Positions 46,906-58,144 of a stretch of DNA of 64,000 bases are shown here, piece after piece. The position numbers and the translations under genes were made by a program. The stretch covers positions 2,805,173 to 2,869,172 of the forward strand of contig NC_135222.1 of the NCBI RefSeq assembly GCF_052324685.1, written 5' to 3'. The notes beneath the pieces were generated by a model that was not told the origin of the DNA, searched no databases, and saw nothing but the letters and a program-made list of their open reading frames with translations. Within the stretch, counting starts at the first letter, position 1. Each line of letters opens with the position of its first letter. Source of the DNA: Brachyhypopomus gauderio. Its lineage: Eukaryota; Chordata; Actinopteri; Gymnotiformes; Hypopomidae.

Positions 46906-47495
46906 GCAACTGAGGGACCTCCATCCTCACAAGAGCGTTTCTCACGGTCCTTGGCTGGCCGGTTGGTGTTCATGTCCTTCTCCTGGGACATCTTTGTGAT
47001 TGTATCTTTGAGAAGCTGAAGCTCCGTCCTTAATTCAGCAGTGGCTTGTGACTCGGTCTCTGGACTTCTGCCTCGGTCTCTGTGTTCTTGGCGTCGAGCG
47101 GTCCGATTCTGGTTGTCCCATCTGTTCTCTCGGGGTGATCGCTTAGGCTCATGGGAGGAGTAGTGGTTGTCACGGCTCTTCTGGTGTGCCCTTGACTGGT
47201 GTAGATCACCCCCCTTGGACTGTTGGTGTCCGTCTCTCCCGTGCCTTGGATTTTTCTCCAAGTGGGAGTGGTGAGACAGGCTAGCCCCATGGTGGACACA
47301 GTTACCATTTGGTACTTCCGATCCCTCCAATTCTATGGGTTCGCTTGCGGAGTTCTGCATGGCGAGTACTTGGGGATTCTCTTCTCTCTTATCCCCCAAT
47401 CGGACGACAGTCTCCCAGGCCATCTGTGCCATCTTCCGGATGTCACACATGGATGGGTCACCTTGCCGGGTGAGAAGAGTCACGTGGGTGCGCAC
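46902..47495 (-). pseudogene. gag: gag C-terminal region
   Basis: Continues the capsid in frame (CDIRKMAQMAWETVV follows HNLHPCVRTHVTLLTRQGD) and then becomes a charged, His/Arg-rich tail. No CCHC zinc knuckle is visible. Its TGA overlaps the ATG of the next frame as ATGA at 46902-46905. Confidence 0.6.
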
Positions 47496-47711
47496 GCATG
47501 GATGCAGGTTGTGCAGGAAGAGTGACTTGAATGCTCTGTCTTCTTCAAGTCTTGGGCCATTTCTTCCTTGGAAGTAGGCATGTCTCAGGCGAGTGTAGAA
47601 GTCCCGGGGATGTCCGTGGCGGCCATGCTTGATCTGGATGGCTGAAATGGTTGCAGAGGGGAGTATTCCTCTGCTAGAGCCTCACAGAGCAGGTTGAAGT
47701 CATCACGGGTG

Positions 47712-48926
47712 TCAGCTGGCTGGGCCTCTATGAAGGCATGGACTGATCTGGAAGTCGTCTTCCAGATTAATTTGACTCTCTCTGTGGGTGGAGTGAGGCA
47801 AGTCAAGAAGGCAATGCCTTATCTCTCTGAGGTAGTCTTCAACGTTGTGGTTGCGCTTCTCTGGATCAAAGCGCTCAATGTCTTTGGCGAGGGCATCAAG
47901 CTGCTTCAGGCGTGGGGCATCACTCTGTCTCGGTTCTCGGGCGAAGCTATAAGGCGGGGAGTGGGCCCTCTCAGGGCGGTCACGCTCATAGTGATGTGGC
48001 TCGTACCTTCCACGCTGAGGAGACTGGAGGATGCGCCCGTCATATCTGTCATGGTGCAGGGGCTCTTCTCTTTCCGGGGAGTAGTCATCAAGTCCATGGT
48101 CTCTATAGGTCTGGTAGGGAGGTCTGGAGAGTGCAGCTCTCCGCATATCTAGGAGGCCCTTCCGCTGGTGGTCAGCAAAGCGAACTTGTTCCTGGTGCTG
48201 AGCGTCAGAGCGGTAGGAGCAGCGGGTTGATTCTCGCCGTGGGGGTGAGAAGAAAAAGGGGGACATGGAGGAGGAGTAGTGCTGATGCGTAGTTCGGGGT
48301 CTCTCAGGCACGTAGCGGGACATGAGAACCCTGAAGGGGGTTCGGGGAGCCCGTACTGGGCGGAGCTCTTCAGGGTGTTCTTCCTCCTCCAAATCATAAC
48401 TTGAAGGGTGGTGGCGCGGAGCAGTTCTTGGTACTGTTGGCCGTGGTGGACTGAGGCGTAAACTGGGTTGTCTGGTGCCTCGTGAGTCCCGGCGAGATGG
48501 TATTGGCTCCAGGGGAGGCACGACCCGGTCATCTCTGGGGTTCTGGGAGTGAAGGGACATCCTGCTGACTGCCTCCACTATGGACCTCACCTCCAGGTCT
48601 CTCTTACCTCCTGAGCCGGCATTCTCCTTCCTCTGTCGTGTGCTGGTCAGGTAATCCACCTCCTCCTGCAGGGCATCTAACTCAATACTGGTTTTCTTGT
48701 GGAAGAGCAGGAATATTCGGCCAATGGCCTCCTGGATGTTGACCTCAGAAGCTTGCTGGATAAAAGCCACCATTTCACCCATTTTCCTTTCACAGTCCTC
48801 CCTGGAATATTGCTGGATGCTGTTCTCTTCTTCAGGCAGTCGGATGAGTTGGCTGATCAGGTTGGGAAGGGAGATATGCGGGGGTTGCTCCCCTGAGTTG
48901 CGTCGGGATGCTGATGCTGTGCTCAT
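47712..48926 (-). pseudogene. gag: gag N-terminal region
   Basis: A 404-residue frame. Residues 1-95 look helical (LISQLIRLPEEENSIQQYSR, MGEMVAFIQQASEVNIQEAI), 100-330 are rich in Arg, Pro, Ser and His (disordered), and from about 345 a capsid-like start is seen: LKQLDALAKDIERFDPEKRN, VEDYLREIRHCLLDLPHS. The capsid continues in another frame (47585-47806: VHAFIEAQPADTRDDFNLL, CEALAEEYSPLQPF) and again in the first frame after about 47640 (HGRHGHPRDFYTRLRHAYF). At least two frameshifts break it. Confidence 0.7.
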
Positions 48927-49146
48927 TCTCAGGCCTATGACTATGGCTCAGTTCTCCTAGGGACAAGCAGGCTATGCACTGTACTCAACGTGTATGAAAC
49001 CAGCACTAAGCTTTGACTAGGTCAAATGACAACAAGCACGTACTCTAAAGGAATATGAAGCTAGCAGCAAGCCTTGACTATATCAAATAGGGCAACAAGC
49101 GAGGAGCAGCAACTTCTGCAAACCCAATGTACTGGAGCGGCTAAGG

Positions 49147-49293
49147 CAGGGGTGGCCAACCCGCGGCTCTTTGCCTGGTGTCATGCGGCTCCCCAGCCGG
49201 TCCGCGGGCTCACCTGCACAAACGGGGCGACACACTGCTACATAACACAGTAAGAAAAGTGGCTCTTGGTCTATGACGGTTTGGCCACCCCTG
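49147..49293. mobile_element. Short hAT MITE, relative of 33145-35442
   Basis: Ends CAGGGGTGGCCAACCC and GGTTTGGCCACCCCTG, target duplication GGCTAAGG (49139-49146 and 49294-49301). Shares AACACAGTAAGAAAAGTGGC and TCTTGGTCTATGACGG with the 33-35 kb copy. Confidence 0.9.
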
Positions 49294-49633
49294 GGCTAAG
49301 GGATCTATTCTAGTTATGGCAGGGGTGGACTACAGTTAGCCCATGCGCTAGCTACCTCCAATGATGTGTACCAGCATTAAATTCTAACAAACAGGAGCAA
49401 GCAATCGAACTTTCATTTAGGTGAGGCTACTCTGAATTCAATCAAAATCAGTATCAAAACATCAATGCTTATTAATATAACTTAGTTAATTCATTACCAG
49501 TCAATGGTTACCGAATAACAACACCCCAGATGTGATCAATAAAAGTCCTAATTAATATGAGTCGACAGTAAAAGGTGGTTGCTCATTAATTAGCACTGAT
49601 CAAATTAGAGAAGTATGGTTAGTTGTTATTCTT

Positions 49634-50278
49634 ATGGAAAAATGTAAGGTATACCGTGCTGTTGTCCTCAGCTGCCTGCTTTATTCTGCAGAGACCTATA
49701 CCTTGTATCGCCGCCATGTCAACCAGCTTCAGCGCACGCAGATGGCTCAGTTGCACCATCTTCTCAGAATCCGCTGGCAGGATCGCATCAGCAACGTAGA
49801 GGTTAGAAGACGTGCTGGCATACCCAGTGTGGACGCTCTTCTTACCCAGTGCCAACTCCGCTGGGCTGGCCATGTGTTTCGCATGAGTGAAGCAAGGCTG
49901 CCTAAAGCAGTCTTTTATGGTGAGCTGCACAATGGAAGAAGAAGTGTTGGTCGCCCGAAGTTCCGCTACAAGGACTGCCTGAAGAGCCACCTGGAAATCT
50001 GCAATATTGAGGCAGAGACATGGGCGGCTGCAGCTCAGAACCGCATGGTCTGGAGAGCTCACTGTAGACAGTCCATCACCAGTGTGGAAAGTCAACTCAG
50101 GGCAGAGTCCCAGAGGCGCAGCCAGCAACGTGCGACTAGAGGCTCTCAGTGCCAGTCAGTGCCAGTGCCAGTTGCTTCCCAACTCTCCTGTCGTCACTGC
50201 GGACGGACTTGCCTCCACCACATAGGATTATACTCGCACGAGAGAAGTTGCCGGGGTCGTCATACTCCTCAGGAGTGA
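49634..50278 (+). CDS. Non-LTR retrotransposon C-terminal fragment
   Basis: A 214-residue frame matching the region after RT in several LINE groups: VLSCLLYSAETYTLYRRHVN, LLRIRWQDRISNVEVRRRAG, QLRWAGHVFRMSEARLPKAV, FYGELHNGRRSVGRPKFRYK. It ends with a C2H2-like finger, CRHCGRTCLHHIGLYSHERS followed by Cys. The RT itself is missing (5' truncation). It is followed by CATA microsatellite units (50286-50306). I cannot fix the clade. Confidence 0.75.
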   Translation: MEKCKVYRAVVLSCLLYSAETYTLYRRHVNQLQRTQMAQLHHLLRIRWQDRISNVEVRRRAGIPSVDALLTQCQLRWAGHVFRMSEARLPKAVFYGELHNGRRSVGRPKFRYKDCLKSHLEICNIEAETWAAAAQNRMVWRAHCRQSITSVESQLRAESQRRSQQRATRGSQCQSVPVPVASQLSCRHCGRTCLHHIGLYSHERSCRGRHTPQE

Positions 50279-50409
50279 CCACCATACATTCATACATACA
50301 TACATATGAAACAAAACCTTTGCCCTGGTATACACCTTTGTTTTTAGATTTTGGCGCCACCTAGTGGCGGGATGGGTGTATATACCTTTAACTATGCGGT
50401 TGTTCATGC

Positions 50410-50898
50410 GGAGACTTTAACATACACTTTGATAATGCGGAGGATCCACTGACAAGGGCTTTTACCTCTGTATTGAACTCTGTCGGCATTAACCAAAACG
50501 TAGTAGGACCTACACATTATCGAAATCATACCCTAGATCTAATCTTAACGCTGGGTATCGACGTAGATAATATAAATATACTTCCGCAAGCCGTAGCAAT
50601 CTCCGATCACTATTTAGTCCAATTTGAGATTCATCTTAACATAAATACCCACCCGTCTCCTTGGCAGTGTATAAAGCGCTCGATAATTTCATCAACAGCA
50701 ACACAGTTTATTGAAACCCTCCCTGACTTAACTGCTTTAGCCCACTCGCCATCTGATCCAGAAGAGTTAGATAGTCTAACCGACTGCTTAGAGAATACCT
50801 GCAGATCAGCTCTAGATATAGTAGCTCCACTAAAATATAAAAAAGCTAGATCCAAAAAGCTCGCCCCGTGGTACACTGACCAAACTAGAAACTTGTAG
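50410..50898 (+). pseudogene. L2 endonuclease C-terminus (outer element)
   Basis: Carries GDFNIHFDNAEDPLTRAF, VVGPTHYRNHTLDLILTLGI and AISDHYLVQFEI: the GDFN, HTLDL and SDH motifs of the APE-type endonuclease. The frame ends at a TAG near 50896; RT continues in another frame. Confidence 0.8.
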
Positions 50899-50933
50899 CA
50901 CGTAAATTAGAGCGTAAATGGCGATCCACTAAA

Positions 50934-52427
50934 TTGGAAGTATTCCACTGTGCCTGGAAGGATAGCCTTATCGAATACAAACGGGCTCTCACTAAAGCAC
51001 GCTCAGCATACTTAGCCTCACTGATAGAGAAAAATAAAAACAACCCTAGATTTCTTTTTAATACTATTTCTAAACTTACAAAAAATCAAGCAGGCACAGA
51101 ACCTCAGATTCCAGTAAACCTCACTAGTAATGTATTTATAGATTTCTTTGATAATAAAATAGAGAATATTACACAAAATATAAAACCATTTATTAGCAAT
51201 ACAACTGGTATGTCATCTGGTTTGGCTGATATTGATTTAAATTACATACCGGGAGAAAAACTTGATGCTTTTCATCCACTCCCACAATCAGAATTAGATA
51301 AAATAATTTCTTCCTTAAATTGTACTACCTGCACACTAGACTCAGTTCCCTCAAAGTTATTAAAAGAGGTATTACCAGCTGTAACTGAACCTCTTCTAAC
51401 TATAGTTAACTCTTCCATTACAATAGGTCACATGCCCAAATCATGTAACTTAGCAATTATTAAACCTCTGATCAAGAAACCAAATCTTGATCCGACTGTG
51501 CTATCTAATTATAGACCCATTTCAAACACATAATTTATATCTAAGATCATAGAAAAAGCTGTTGTCCAGCAATTATGCCTATATCTGCATAGGAATAAGA
51601 TATTTGAAAAGTTCCAATCTGGTTTTAGGCCCCATCACAGTACTGAAACAGCAATAGTTAAAGTAACAAATGATCTCCTCCTTGCTTCAGATCAAGGCTA
51701 TGTATCACTGTTAGTGCTTCTTGATCTTAGTGCAGCATTCGACACAATTGATCATAGGATCTTGCTAAAAAGGTTAGAACGCTGGGTTGGAGTCTCTGGC
51801 ACAGCCCTTTCATGGTTGTATTCTTACTTAACAAATCGCTATCAGTTTGTAGAGCTCAATAATATTCCATCCAAATGTACAATAGTTAAATATGGGGTCC
51901 CGCAAGGCTCCATCTTAGGACCACTATTATTTACATTATATATGCTACCATTGGGCACAGTTATAAACAATCATGGTGTCAATTTTCACTGCTATGCGGA
52001 TGACACTCAACTTTACATATCAGCCAAACCCGATGACAAACTCAGTTTAGGAAAAAATGAGGCCTGTGTAAGAGATATTAAATGCTGGATGTCTCTAAAC
52101 TTCCTCCAACTAAATGAGGACAAAACAGAAGTTCTCCTTGTGGGCCCTAAGGCCGCAAGACAAAAAATTCCAAATTTAATGCTTAATCTTGCAGACTATC
52201 CCATTACACCTGGCACAGTAGCCAAAAACCTAGGCGTCATACTCGACTCCGACCTATCATTTGATAAATACATAGATAATACTACTAGGATAGCATTTCT
52301 ACATCTCCGCAACATTGCCAAATTAAGAAATGCATTATCACAGGATGATGCAGAAAAATTGGTGCACGCCTTTGTTAGCTCTAGATTAGACTACTGCAGT
52401 TCACTACTGTCAACCCAATTCACACAC
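50934..52427 (+). pseudogene. L2 reverse transcriptase (outer element), one stop codon
   Basis: One frame with a single TAA at 51531-51533 (YRPISNT-stop-FISK). RT motifs: [44 protein letters not shown] (first Asp), [30 protein letters not shown] (catalytic Asp pair) and LDYCSSLL, where the inner L2 interrupts. The later C-terminal part (55985-56390) has at least two further stops. Confidence 0.85.
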
Positions 52428-52444
52428 ACCGAACTCTGTACAAG

Positions 52445-53377
52445 ATCCAAGATGGCGCCAGTGTGCGGCGACGTCTCAGGAATGTTCCTAGCTGTTTTTA
52501 TGTCATTATTATTGTTTGTGTCTTTTATTGGTCAAGTACATGCTGTGTCCATTGCTTATGATCGTGAGACACTGTTAAGTATCCGTGCCCAAATGCTGGA
52601 AGGTTATGTGAATAATATGCTACAAATGGTAGCATATTCCACCACCTCCATTACTGCTGCCGGTGGCGTCTGAAGTTAGCTGTTTACCGTACTGTCAGCA
52701 ACGCAAACAACGGCGGAGAAAGCGTGGGAGAAGAGGTGGCATGCTGGTACGATTGCGTGCTCAGTATCAACAACACTCAGGTTGGATTATCAATTCAATC
52801 GGGCACTGTTTCACTGATGGCCTATACAAGCGTACCACAGGGAAGTGTCTGGTACGACGTTCACTCGAAGAGAGGTACGAGTGGCTACAGCCGATTGTTC
52901 CAGCGCGGTCTCCAGCGGTGTCTATGTTTGCGCGTACGGGGAAACCTGTACTGAAGTCTGGTGGCGTGAACTACAATAATTTACGTGCAATCCCAGTTTT
53001 TTTGCCTAATGCCGTGGATCATTCATCAGTTGCTAATTTGGCACTTTTTAATGTTAGATCTTTGTCATGCGTGACTTTGTTTCGTCTAACGACGTGGACT
53101 TTCTGTTTTTAGTAGAGACTTGGTTAAAGCCTGGTGAAGACTATCACTTAAATTAACTCTGTCCCCCCAATTATTCTTATTTAAACTCTCCAAGGAGCTT
53201 ACGTCGGGGTGGTGGCTTGGCTGTTATTTTTAAGGACCTTTATAAATGCTTCACTGTTTCTGTGGGAGCCTTTTCAAGTTTTGAAGTTCTGTTATTTACA
53301 GTACATGGAGAAAACCCACTGTTATGTGCTGTGGTTTATCACCCTCCTAAGTCTCAAGGCTGTTTTATGTCAGAATA
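52445..53377 (+). pseudogene. Inner L2 5' region: leader frame and broken endonuclease
   Basis: Frame one (from the ATG at 52452) reads [20 protein letters not shown], with a hydrophobic stretch and [15 protein letters not shown]. Frame two has a basic block (QQRKQRRRKRGRR) and FLPNAVDHSSVANLALFNVR, the start of the endonuclease. After about 53070 shifts and a stop break it (VDFLFLVETWLKPGEDYHLN, then TAA at 53154). Confidence 0.65.
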
Positions 53378-53380
53378 GTT

Positions 53381-55798
53381 TTGGACTATGATAAAATATT
53401 GGTTGTTGGTGATTTTAATATTCATATCGACGATGCTTCTGATAGATGTGCGACAGATTTCCTGAACACCATGGACAATTTTAACTTTGTTCAGCATGTT
53501 GGAGGCCCGACTCATAATCGGGGTCACACATTGGATTTGGTGTTCACGCTGGGATTGTTTCCTCATTCCTTTTCTATGGAGGACTTGTTTGTATCAGACC
53601 ACAAGTGTATTATTTTTAAGGTTCCCCTGATTATGACTGCTGCATGCTCTAAACACTATGTACGGTCTCGCTTTTTAAATGACAGTTCAGTGGCTGCTTT
53701 TTCAGATATGTTTATTGGGTTTAGTGATCAGGTGTCTATGTGTACTGATGTAAATGATTTGGCTTGCTCGTTTAACAAATCATGTTTAACTGTTTTAGAT
53801 GAGGTTGCACCAGTGAAAACAAGGCTAAAATCTGTTGTAAATTCAACTCCATGGATAAATGAGGATATTCAGCATTTAAAGAGAATATGTAGGAGAGTTG
53901 AGCGTGAATGGAAGAAGTCACGGCTTCAGGTTCATTATTTATATTTAAAAGATATGTGGTTAATTTTTAATAATAGGGTTAGGGTCGAAAGAGCTAAATA
54001 TTTTAACGAATTAATAACTGCAAATGTGCATAACCCTAGATTTTTGTTTTCTACTATTGATTTGTTGGTAAATGGGGTTGGCCTGAATGCGATGAGCTCT
54101 AGGATTGATGTGAAAACGTTTTTAAGTTTTTTTGTAGATAAAGTTAGGGATATTAGAGGTAATATTCCGCTTCCCTCTATACCTATTACAGTGGTTCCTC
54201 AGGTGGCTGTACCTGTAGTTTTAGAGCAGTTTTCTCCTATTTCTCTTGAGGAACTAAAAAAGGTTATGCATGGCCTGCACCCGTCTACTTCTTCTGGTGA
54301 TATTCTCCCTGCAAAATTCTTAAAAAAGGTCTTTGACTCGGTGGGCATTCACATTCAGTCAATTATCAATTTGTCTCTTGGATCAGGCTGTGTCCCAGAC
54401 TGTTTTAAGCTAGCGATAGTGCAGCCTATTCTTAAAAAAACGGGTCTTGATACTACAGACTGTGTAAATTATAGACCAAACTCAAAGTTACCTTTTGTCT
54501 CAAAAATACTGGAGAAAGTGGTTGCTAAACAGCTTTTGGCTACTCTAGAAGAGAAGGGTATTTTTGAGAAGCTTCAGTCAGGTTTTAGATCTAAACATAG
54601 TACAGAGACAGCCCTGGTGAGGATTTTAAATGATATCCTGATGAAAGCTGATGCTGGAGATGTGTCTGTTTTAGTGTTATTGGATATCAGTGCAGCCTTC
54701 GACACTGTAGAACATAGTGTTTTAATAGATAGGCTGCAAAAATGGGTGGGAATATCAGGGACTGCGTTGGAATGGTTTGTATCATATTTATCAAACAGAA
54801 AATTTATGGTGTCTGTTGGTGACAGTCTGTCCTCTTGTGCTGCTATTTCCTGTGGAGTTCCACAGGGATCAGTGCTTGGTCCTATTTTATTTTTATTATA
54901 TATGCTTCCTTTGGGAAATTTGATAAGCCGTTTTAATGTTTCTTATCATTTTTATGCTGATGATATACAGCTCTATTTATCTTTTAAAAGAGATGATTTC
55001 AGTAGATTGAGGAGTCTAACTGATTGCATTCAGAGTATTAAGGATTGGATGGCCTGTAATTTCCTCAAGTTAAATGAAGGAAAAACAGAAGTCTTGATTT
55101 TTGGCTCTCCAACAGTGATTGGGGACGTAAAGAAGGAAACTGGGCCACTGGCTTTACAGAAAAATTCTTATCCAAGGAATTTGGGAGTAATTTTTGACTC
55201 TGAGTTAAAGTTTTCAGTGCATATAAGGAAACTGGTTCAGAGCTGCTACTTTCAATTGAGAAATATAGCAAAAATTAGGAAAATGCTTTCATTCCAAGAT
55301 ACAGAAAGAATTATTCATGCTTTCGTATCATCACGCCTTGATTACTGTAATGCCTTATTTACGTGTCTTAGTCAAGGAGCTATGACACGGTTGCAGCTGG
55401 TCCAGAATGCAGCAGCTCGAGTGCTTACTGGTGCCAAAAGAAGAGAGCATATCTCACCTGTGTTGGCCTCACTGCATTGGCTGCCTGTTGCCCAAAGGAT
55501 TGATTTTAAGATTCTGGTTTTAACATACCAAGCCTTGCATGGGGATGGACCATTATATATTTCTGATCTATTAGTCCCTTATTCTAATGCTAGGTCACTG
55601 AGGTCCTCTAACCAAGGGCTTTTAGTAGTTCCAAGGACTAAGAGAAAACGCAAGGGGGATTGTGCTTTTACTGCATGTGCCCCGAAACTTTGGAATGGTC
55701 TGCCATTAGACATTAAACTTGCTGGGTCTAAGGAGTTGTTTAAAAAGAGATTAAAGACATACCTGTACGGCGTAGCATTTGAGGTTGGTCATGGCTAG
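53381..55798 (+). CDS. Inner L2 ORF2: endonuclease C-terminus and reverse transcriptase
   Basis: An 805-residue open frame. Endonuclease end: VVGDFNIHIDDASD, GGPTHNRGHTLDLVFTLGLF, FVSDHKCIIF. RT: VNYRPNSKLPFVSKILEKV, LQSGFRSKHSTETALV, LLDISAAFDTVEHSVLIDRL, GVPQGSVLGPILFLLYMLPL, YADDIQLYLS (intact catalytic pair), LNEGKTEVLIF. C-terminus: NAAARVLTGAKRREHISPVL, SLHWLPVAQRIDFKI, KLWNGLPLDIK. The start given is simply the beginning of the open frame; the real one lies upstream in the broken endonuclease. Its long openness and the intact RT core suggest a fairly recent copy. Confidence 0.88.
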   Translation: MDYDKILVVGDFNIHIDDASDRCATDFLNTMDNFNFVQHVGGPTHNRGHTLDLVFTLGLFPHSFSMEDLFVSDHKCIIFKVPLIMTAACSKHYVRSRFLNDSSVAAFSDMFIGFSDQVSMCTDVNDLACSFNKSCLTVLDEVAPVKTRLKSVVNSTPWINEDIQHLKRICRRVEREWKKSRLQVHYLYLKDMWLIFNNRVRVERAKYFNELITANVHNPRFLFSTIDLLVNGVGLNAMSSRIDVKTFLSFFVDKVRDIRGNIPLPSIPITVVPQVAVPVVLEQFSPISLEELKKVMHGLHPSTSSGDILPAKFLKKVFDSVGIHIQSIINLSLGSGCVPDCFKLAIVQPILKKTGLDTTDCVNYRPNSKLPFVSKILEKVVAKQLLATLEEKGIFEKLQSGFRSKHSTETALVRILNDILMKADAGDVSVLVLLDISAAFDTVEHSVLIDRLQKWVGISGTALEWFVSYLSNRKFMVSVGDSLSSCAAISCGVPQGSVLGPILFLLYMLPLGNLISRFNVSYHFYADDIQLYLSFKRDDFSRLRSLTDCIQSIKDWMACNFLKLNEGKTEVLIFGSPTVIGDVKKETGPLALQKNSYPRNLGVIFDSELKFSVHIRKLVQSCYFQLRNIAKIRKMLSFQDTERIIHAFVSSRLDYCNALFTCLSQGAMTRLQLVQNAAARVLTGAKRREHISPVLASLHWLPVAQRIDFKILVLTYQALHGDGPLYISDLLVPYSNARSLRSSNQGLLVVPRTKRKRKGDCAFTACAPKLWNGLPLDIKLAGSKELFKKRLKTYLYGVAFEVGHG

Positions 55799-57154
55799 CA
55801 TTTTTTTATGCATGTGGTTGTGATGTCATTTTTTTATTTGTTTTTATGTTGTGTTTTATGTAGTCTTTTTATTCTATTTTTTATGCTTGTATTTGTTGTA
55901 AAGCACTTTGTAGGCCTACTTGGAAAAGTGCTATATAAATAAACACTTACTTACTTACTTACTGTCAGGATGTTCAAATAGGAATCTAAATAAACTTCAA
56001 ATAGTTCAAAATGCCGCAGCCAGAGTTCTGACCAGAACTAGAAACTACTAATTTCAGCATATTAGACCAGTCCTATCAGCCCTGCGTTGGCTCCCAGTTA
56101 AATTTCGTATTGATTTAAAAATTCTATTATTAACATATAAAGCACTACATGGGCTTGCTCCTGAATACCTCCAGGAACTTATTTCCTACTATGAACCCCC
56201 ATGTCAACTAAGATCACAGGGTGCTGGTCTGTTATTAGTTCCACAAATTAATAAGGTAACAGCAGGGGGAAGAGCCTTTTCTTATTAGGCCCCCCAGCTT
56301 TGGAACAACCTTCCAAAATGCGTACGGGACTCTGACACAGTCACAATCTTTAAGTCTAGGTTGAAAACCCACCTATTTGGTTTAACATTTGATAATTAAC
56401 ATCCCCCCTTAGATAAAGGTACAGATCCAGGGGTTCATAGACGAAGGGTTTTATGGTTGACTGGGGTGCTGGTGCTGTCGTACTGTCACTGCTCGTGGTC
56501 ACTCAAGTTTGTTGACAGTGCAGTGGATGGATGCCATTGTCTCAGAATGCCCCCAAGCCTATGTTACCTTCTGGTTCTGCCTTTTTAGCTAGGCTGTAAT
56601 AGTTTAACTTAATGCCGGAGTTGCTGCCACACTCCAGAAATGTGTTTAATTTCATCTGTCCTGTATATGTCCTCATACAGAGCTAATTTTCCATGTTTTA
56701 TTTTCTCCACATGGCTGCCCGCCTGCTCGAGGAATAATGAGATGAGGAGAGACAAGCGATTCATCCAGTGCCAGCCACCTACTGCCTGACCGGATGAGCC
56801 TACACCATGATGGACATTACTACATCTTTTCCTTTTCTTTATTTCTTTCTGTCTAAATTGTTGTTGTTGTCATGGTGACCGGTGTCGGCCAGAGGAGGAT
56901 GGGTTCCCCCCTGAGTCTTGGTTCCTCTCAAGGTTTCTTCCTCATGCAAAAACTAGGGAGTTTTTCCTTGCCACTGTCGCCCTTGGCTTGCTCACTGGGG
57001 GCTAGGACTCGGCACTTGTAAAGCTGCTTTGTGACAACAACTGTTGTAAAAAGCGCTATAAAAATAAAATTTGATTGATTGATTGTTACTGCGCAGTCGT
57101 TGTCGCAGTTACAACTGAAGCCAAGCAACTATTCCTCACGCGGCGCACCAAATA

Positions 57155-58093
57155 TGTAGGTGCTGGCCAAATTTATTTAGTAATCAGTCTCATAAAATTA
57201 CCTACGAAATGGTGGGAGTTCAGATCGTGTTAAATTTACCCAATTTAACTAAGGTCACCACTAATTGTGGTCAACTCCCATAGCCCAAATTGTTTGATTA
57301 ACAAACTATAAATCTGAAGGTTACAGTTCAAATAATAGTTCTGGCTTCAGGTTGTAACAGGGAATAACCGAATACCTGTTTAAGCCTTAAACAGAATACG
57401 GTTTAACATGAACGTGATTATAAACACCACTGTAAACAAGCATTCACAAGATATCGATCTAATCACAAAGAAAAGAGTATCACAAGATATCGTTTAAGTC
57501 TGCCCAGATGCACAGTCTTACTTTGAGTTGTTCATCCGTGGCCCGCGCAGTAGGCCAGGCAGTCTCTTGATGATGCCTTCGTGTGCTTTTGTGAAGAAGG
57601 TTCTGCTGGATCGCGTCACTCCGTCCAGGGGAAGCTGTGGTGGCCGTTCGATCGGCGGTCCCTCGGAGGTCAGTGCGTGGTGTCCCGGGTAAGTGATCGC
57701 TGTCGACTTTAAGATGAATTCGCGGAGGTCCGGCCGTCGCGCGAATGTTCAAACAGTTCTTAATCGTTGGCTAGCTGAAGCGATTGGTTTTAGCGAACTC
57801 CGCAAAAGAAATAAAAGTAGCAAACTAGTTACTTCTTGCGACGATCGCGTGTTGCACGGCCCTGGGTGCAGAGCCAATACCGCTTTGTCCTCAAAGGTGT
57901 GCGCGCTCTTCGTCTCTAGGTAGCTACTTTGATGCAGCCAGGTAGAGAGACCGAACAAAGGGGGATCCCCCCTTTTAAAGGGGATTCGTCTGATGATGTA
58001 GTTCCACATCCGTCCTGATGAGGTCATGCCGCGAGGGAGAGCACCCCCCCCCCCCCCCCCCCCCCCTTTGTCTGTGGAGGCATGGTACCTACA
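57155..58093 (-). repeat. LTR (939 bp) followed by a primer-binding-site-like sequence
   Basis: On the minus strand the stretch starts TGTAGGTACC and ends GCACCTACA, so its ends TGTAGGT/ACCTACA are inverted repeats. Five bases beyond lies TGGTGCGCCGCGTGAGG, positioned and starting (TGG) like a tRNA primer-binding site. The element stops about 45 bases later at the L2 tail, so only the 5' LTR remains. A 23-base C run is at 58044-58066. Confidence 0.6.
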
Positions 58094-58144
58094 CACATTA
58101 AATAGGTGATTAACTCATTCCCCAGTGATCACGAGACAAGGCAC

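Larger units (their letters stand above)
46240..48926 (-). mobile_element. gag-protease part of an LTR retrotransposon (minus strand)
   Basis: Consists of a gag frame, a continuation in other frames and an aspartic protease frame, in that order on the minus strand. RT, RNase H and integrase do not follow below 46240. No LTR was identified on either side. An AGAGCCGGCCCTG motif at 46275 is a repeat junction also seen at 59700. Confidence 0.75.
52413..55967 (+). mobile_element. Nearly full-length L2-type LINE inserted into the outer L2
   Basis: Flanked by TACTGTCA at 52405-52412 and 55960-55967. The 3' end has TAAAGCACTTTGTAGGCCTA and a CTTA tandem tail (55944-55963). The 5' part includes GATCCAAGATGGCGCCAGTG. 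Both the insertion and the rejoining of the host L2 are clear. Confidence 0.9.
50395..57085 (+). mobile_element. 5'-truncated L2-type LINE, interrupted by another L2
   Basis: Parts: 50395-52412 (endonuclease C-terminus, RT) and 55968-57085 (C-terminus and 3' UTR). It begins within the endonuclease (GGAGACTTTAACATACACTT, the GDFN motif) and ends in TTGATTGATTGATTG. The break is at LDYCSSLL; the downstream part resumes at LNKLQIVQNAAARVLT (about 55985). Its 3' UTR has GTGCTGCCACACTCC-like and AAAGCTGCTTTGTGACAA blocks. Confidence 0.88.

Noticed and set aside
48930-49140. 5' LTR of the gag-protease element
   Set aside because: No terminal motifs, primer site or second copy could be found upstream of gag.
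57480-58096. Two minus-strand frames of 90 and 115 codons
   Set aside because: Inside the 939-bp LTR, no domain; LTRs often hold chance frames.
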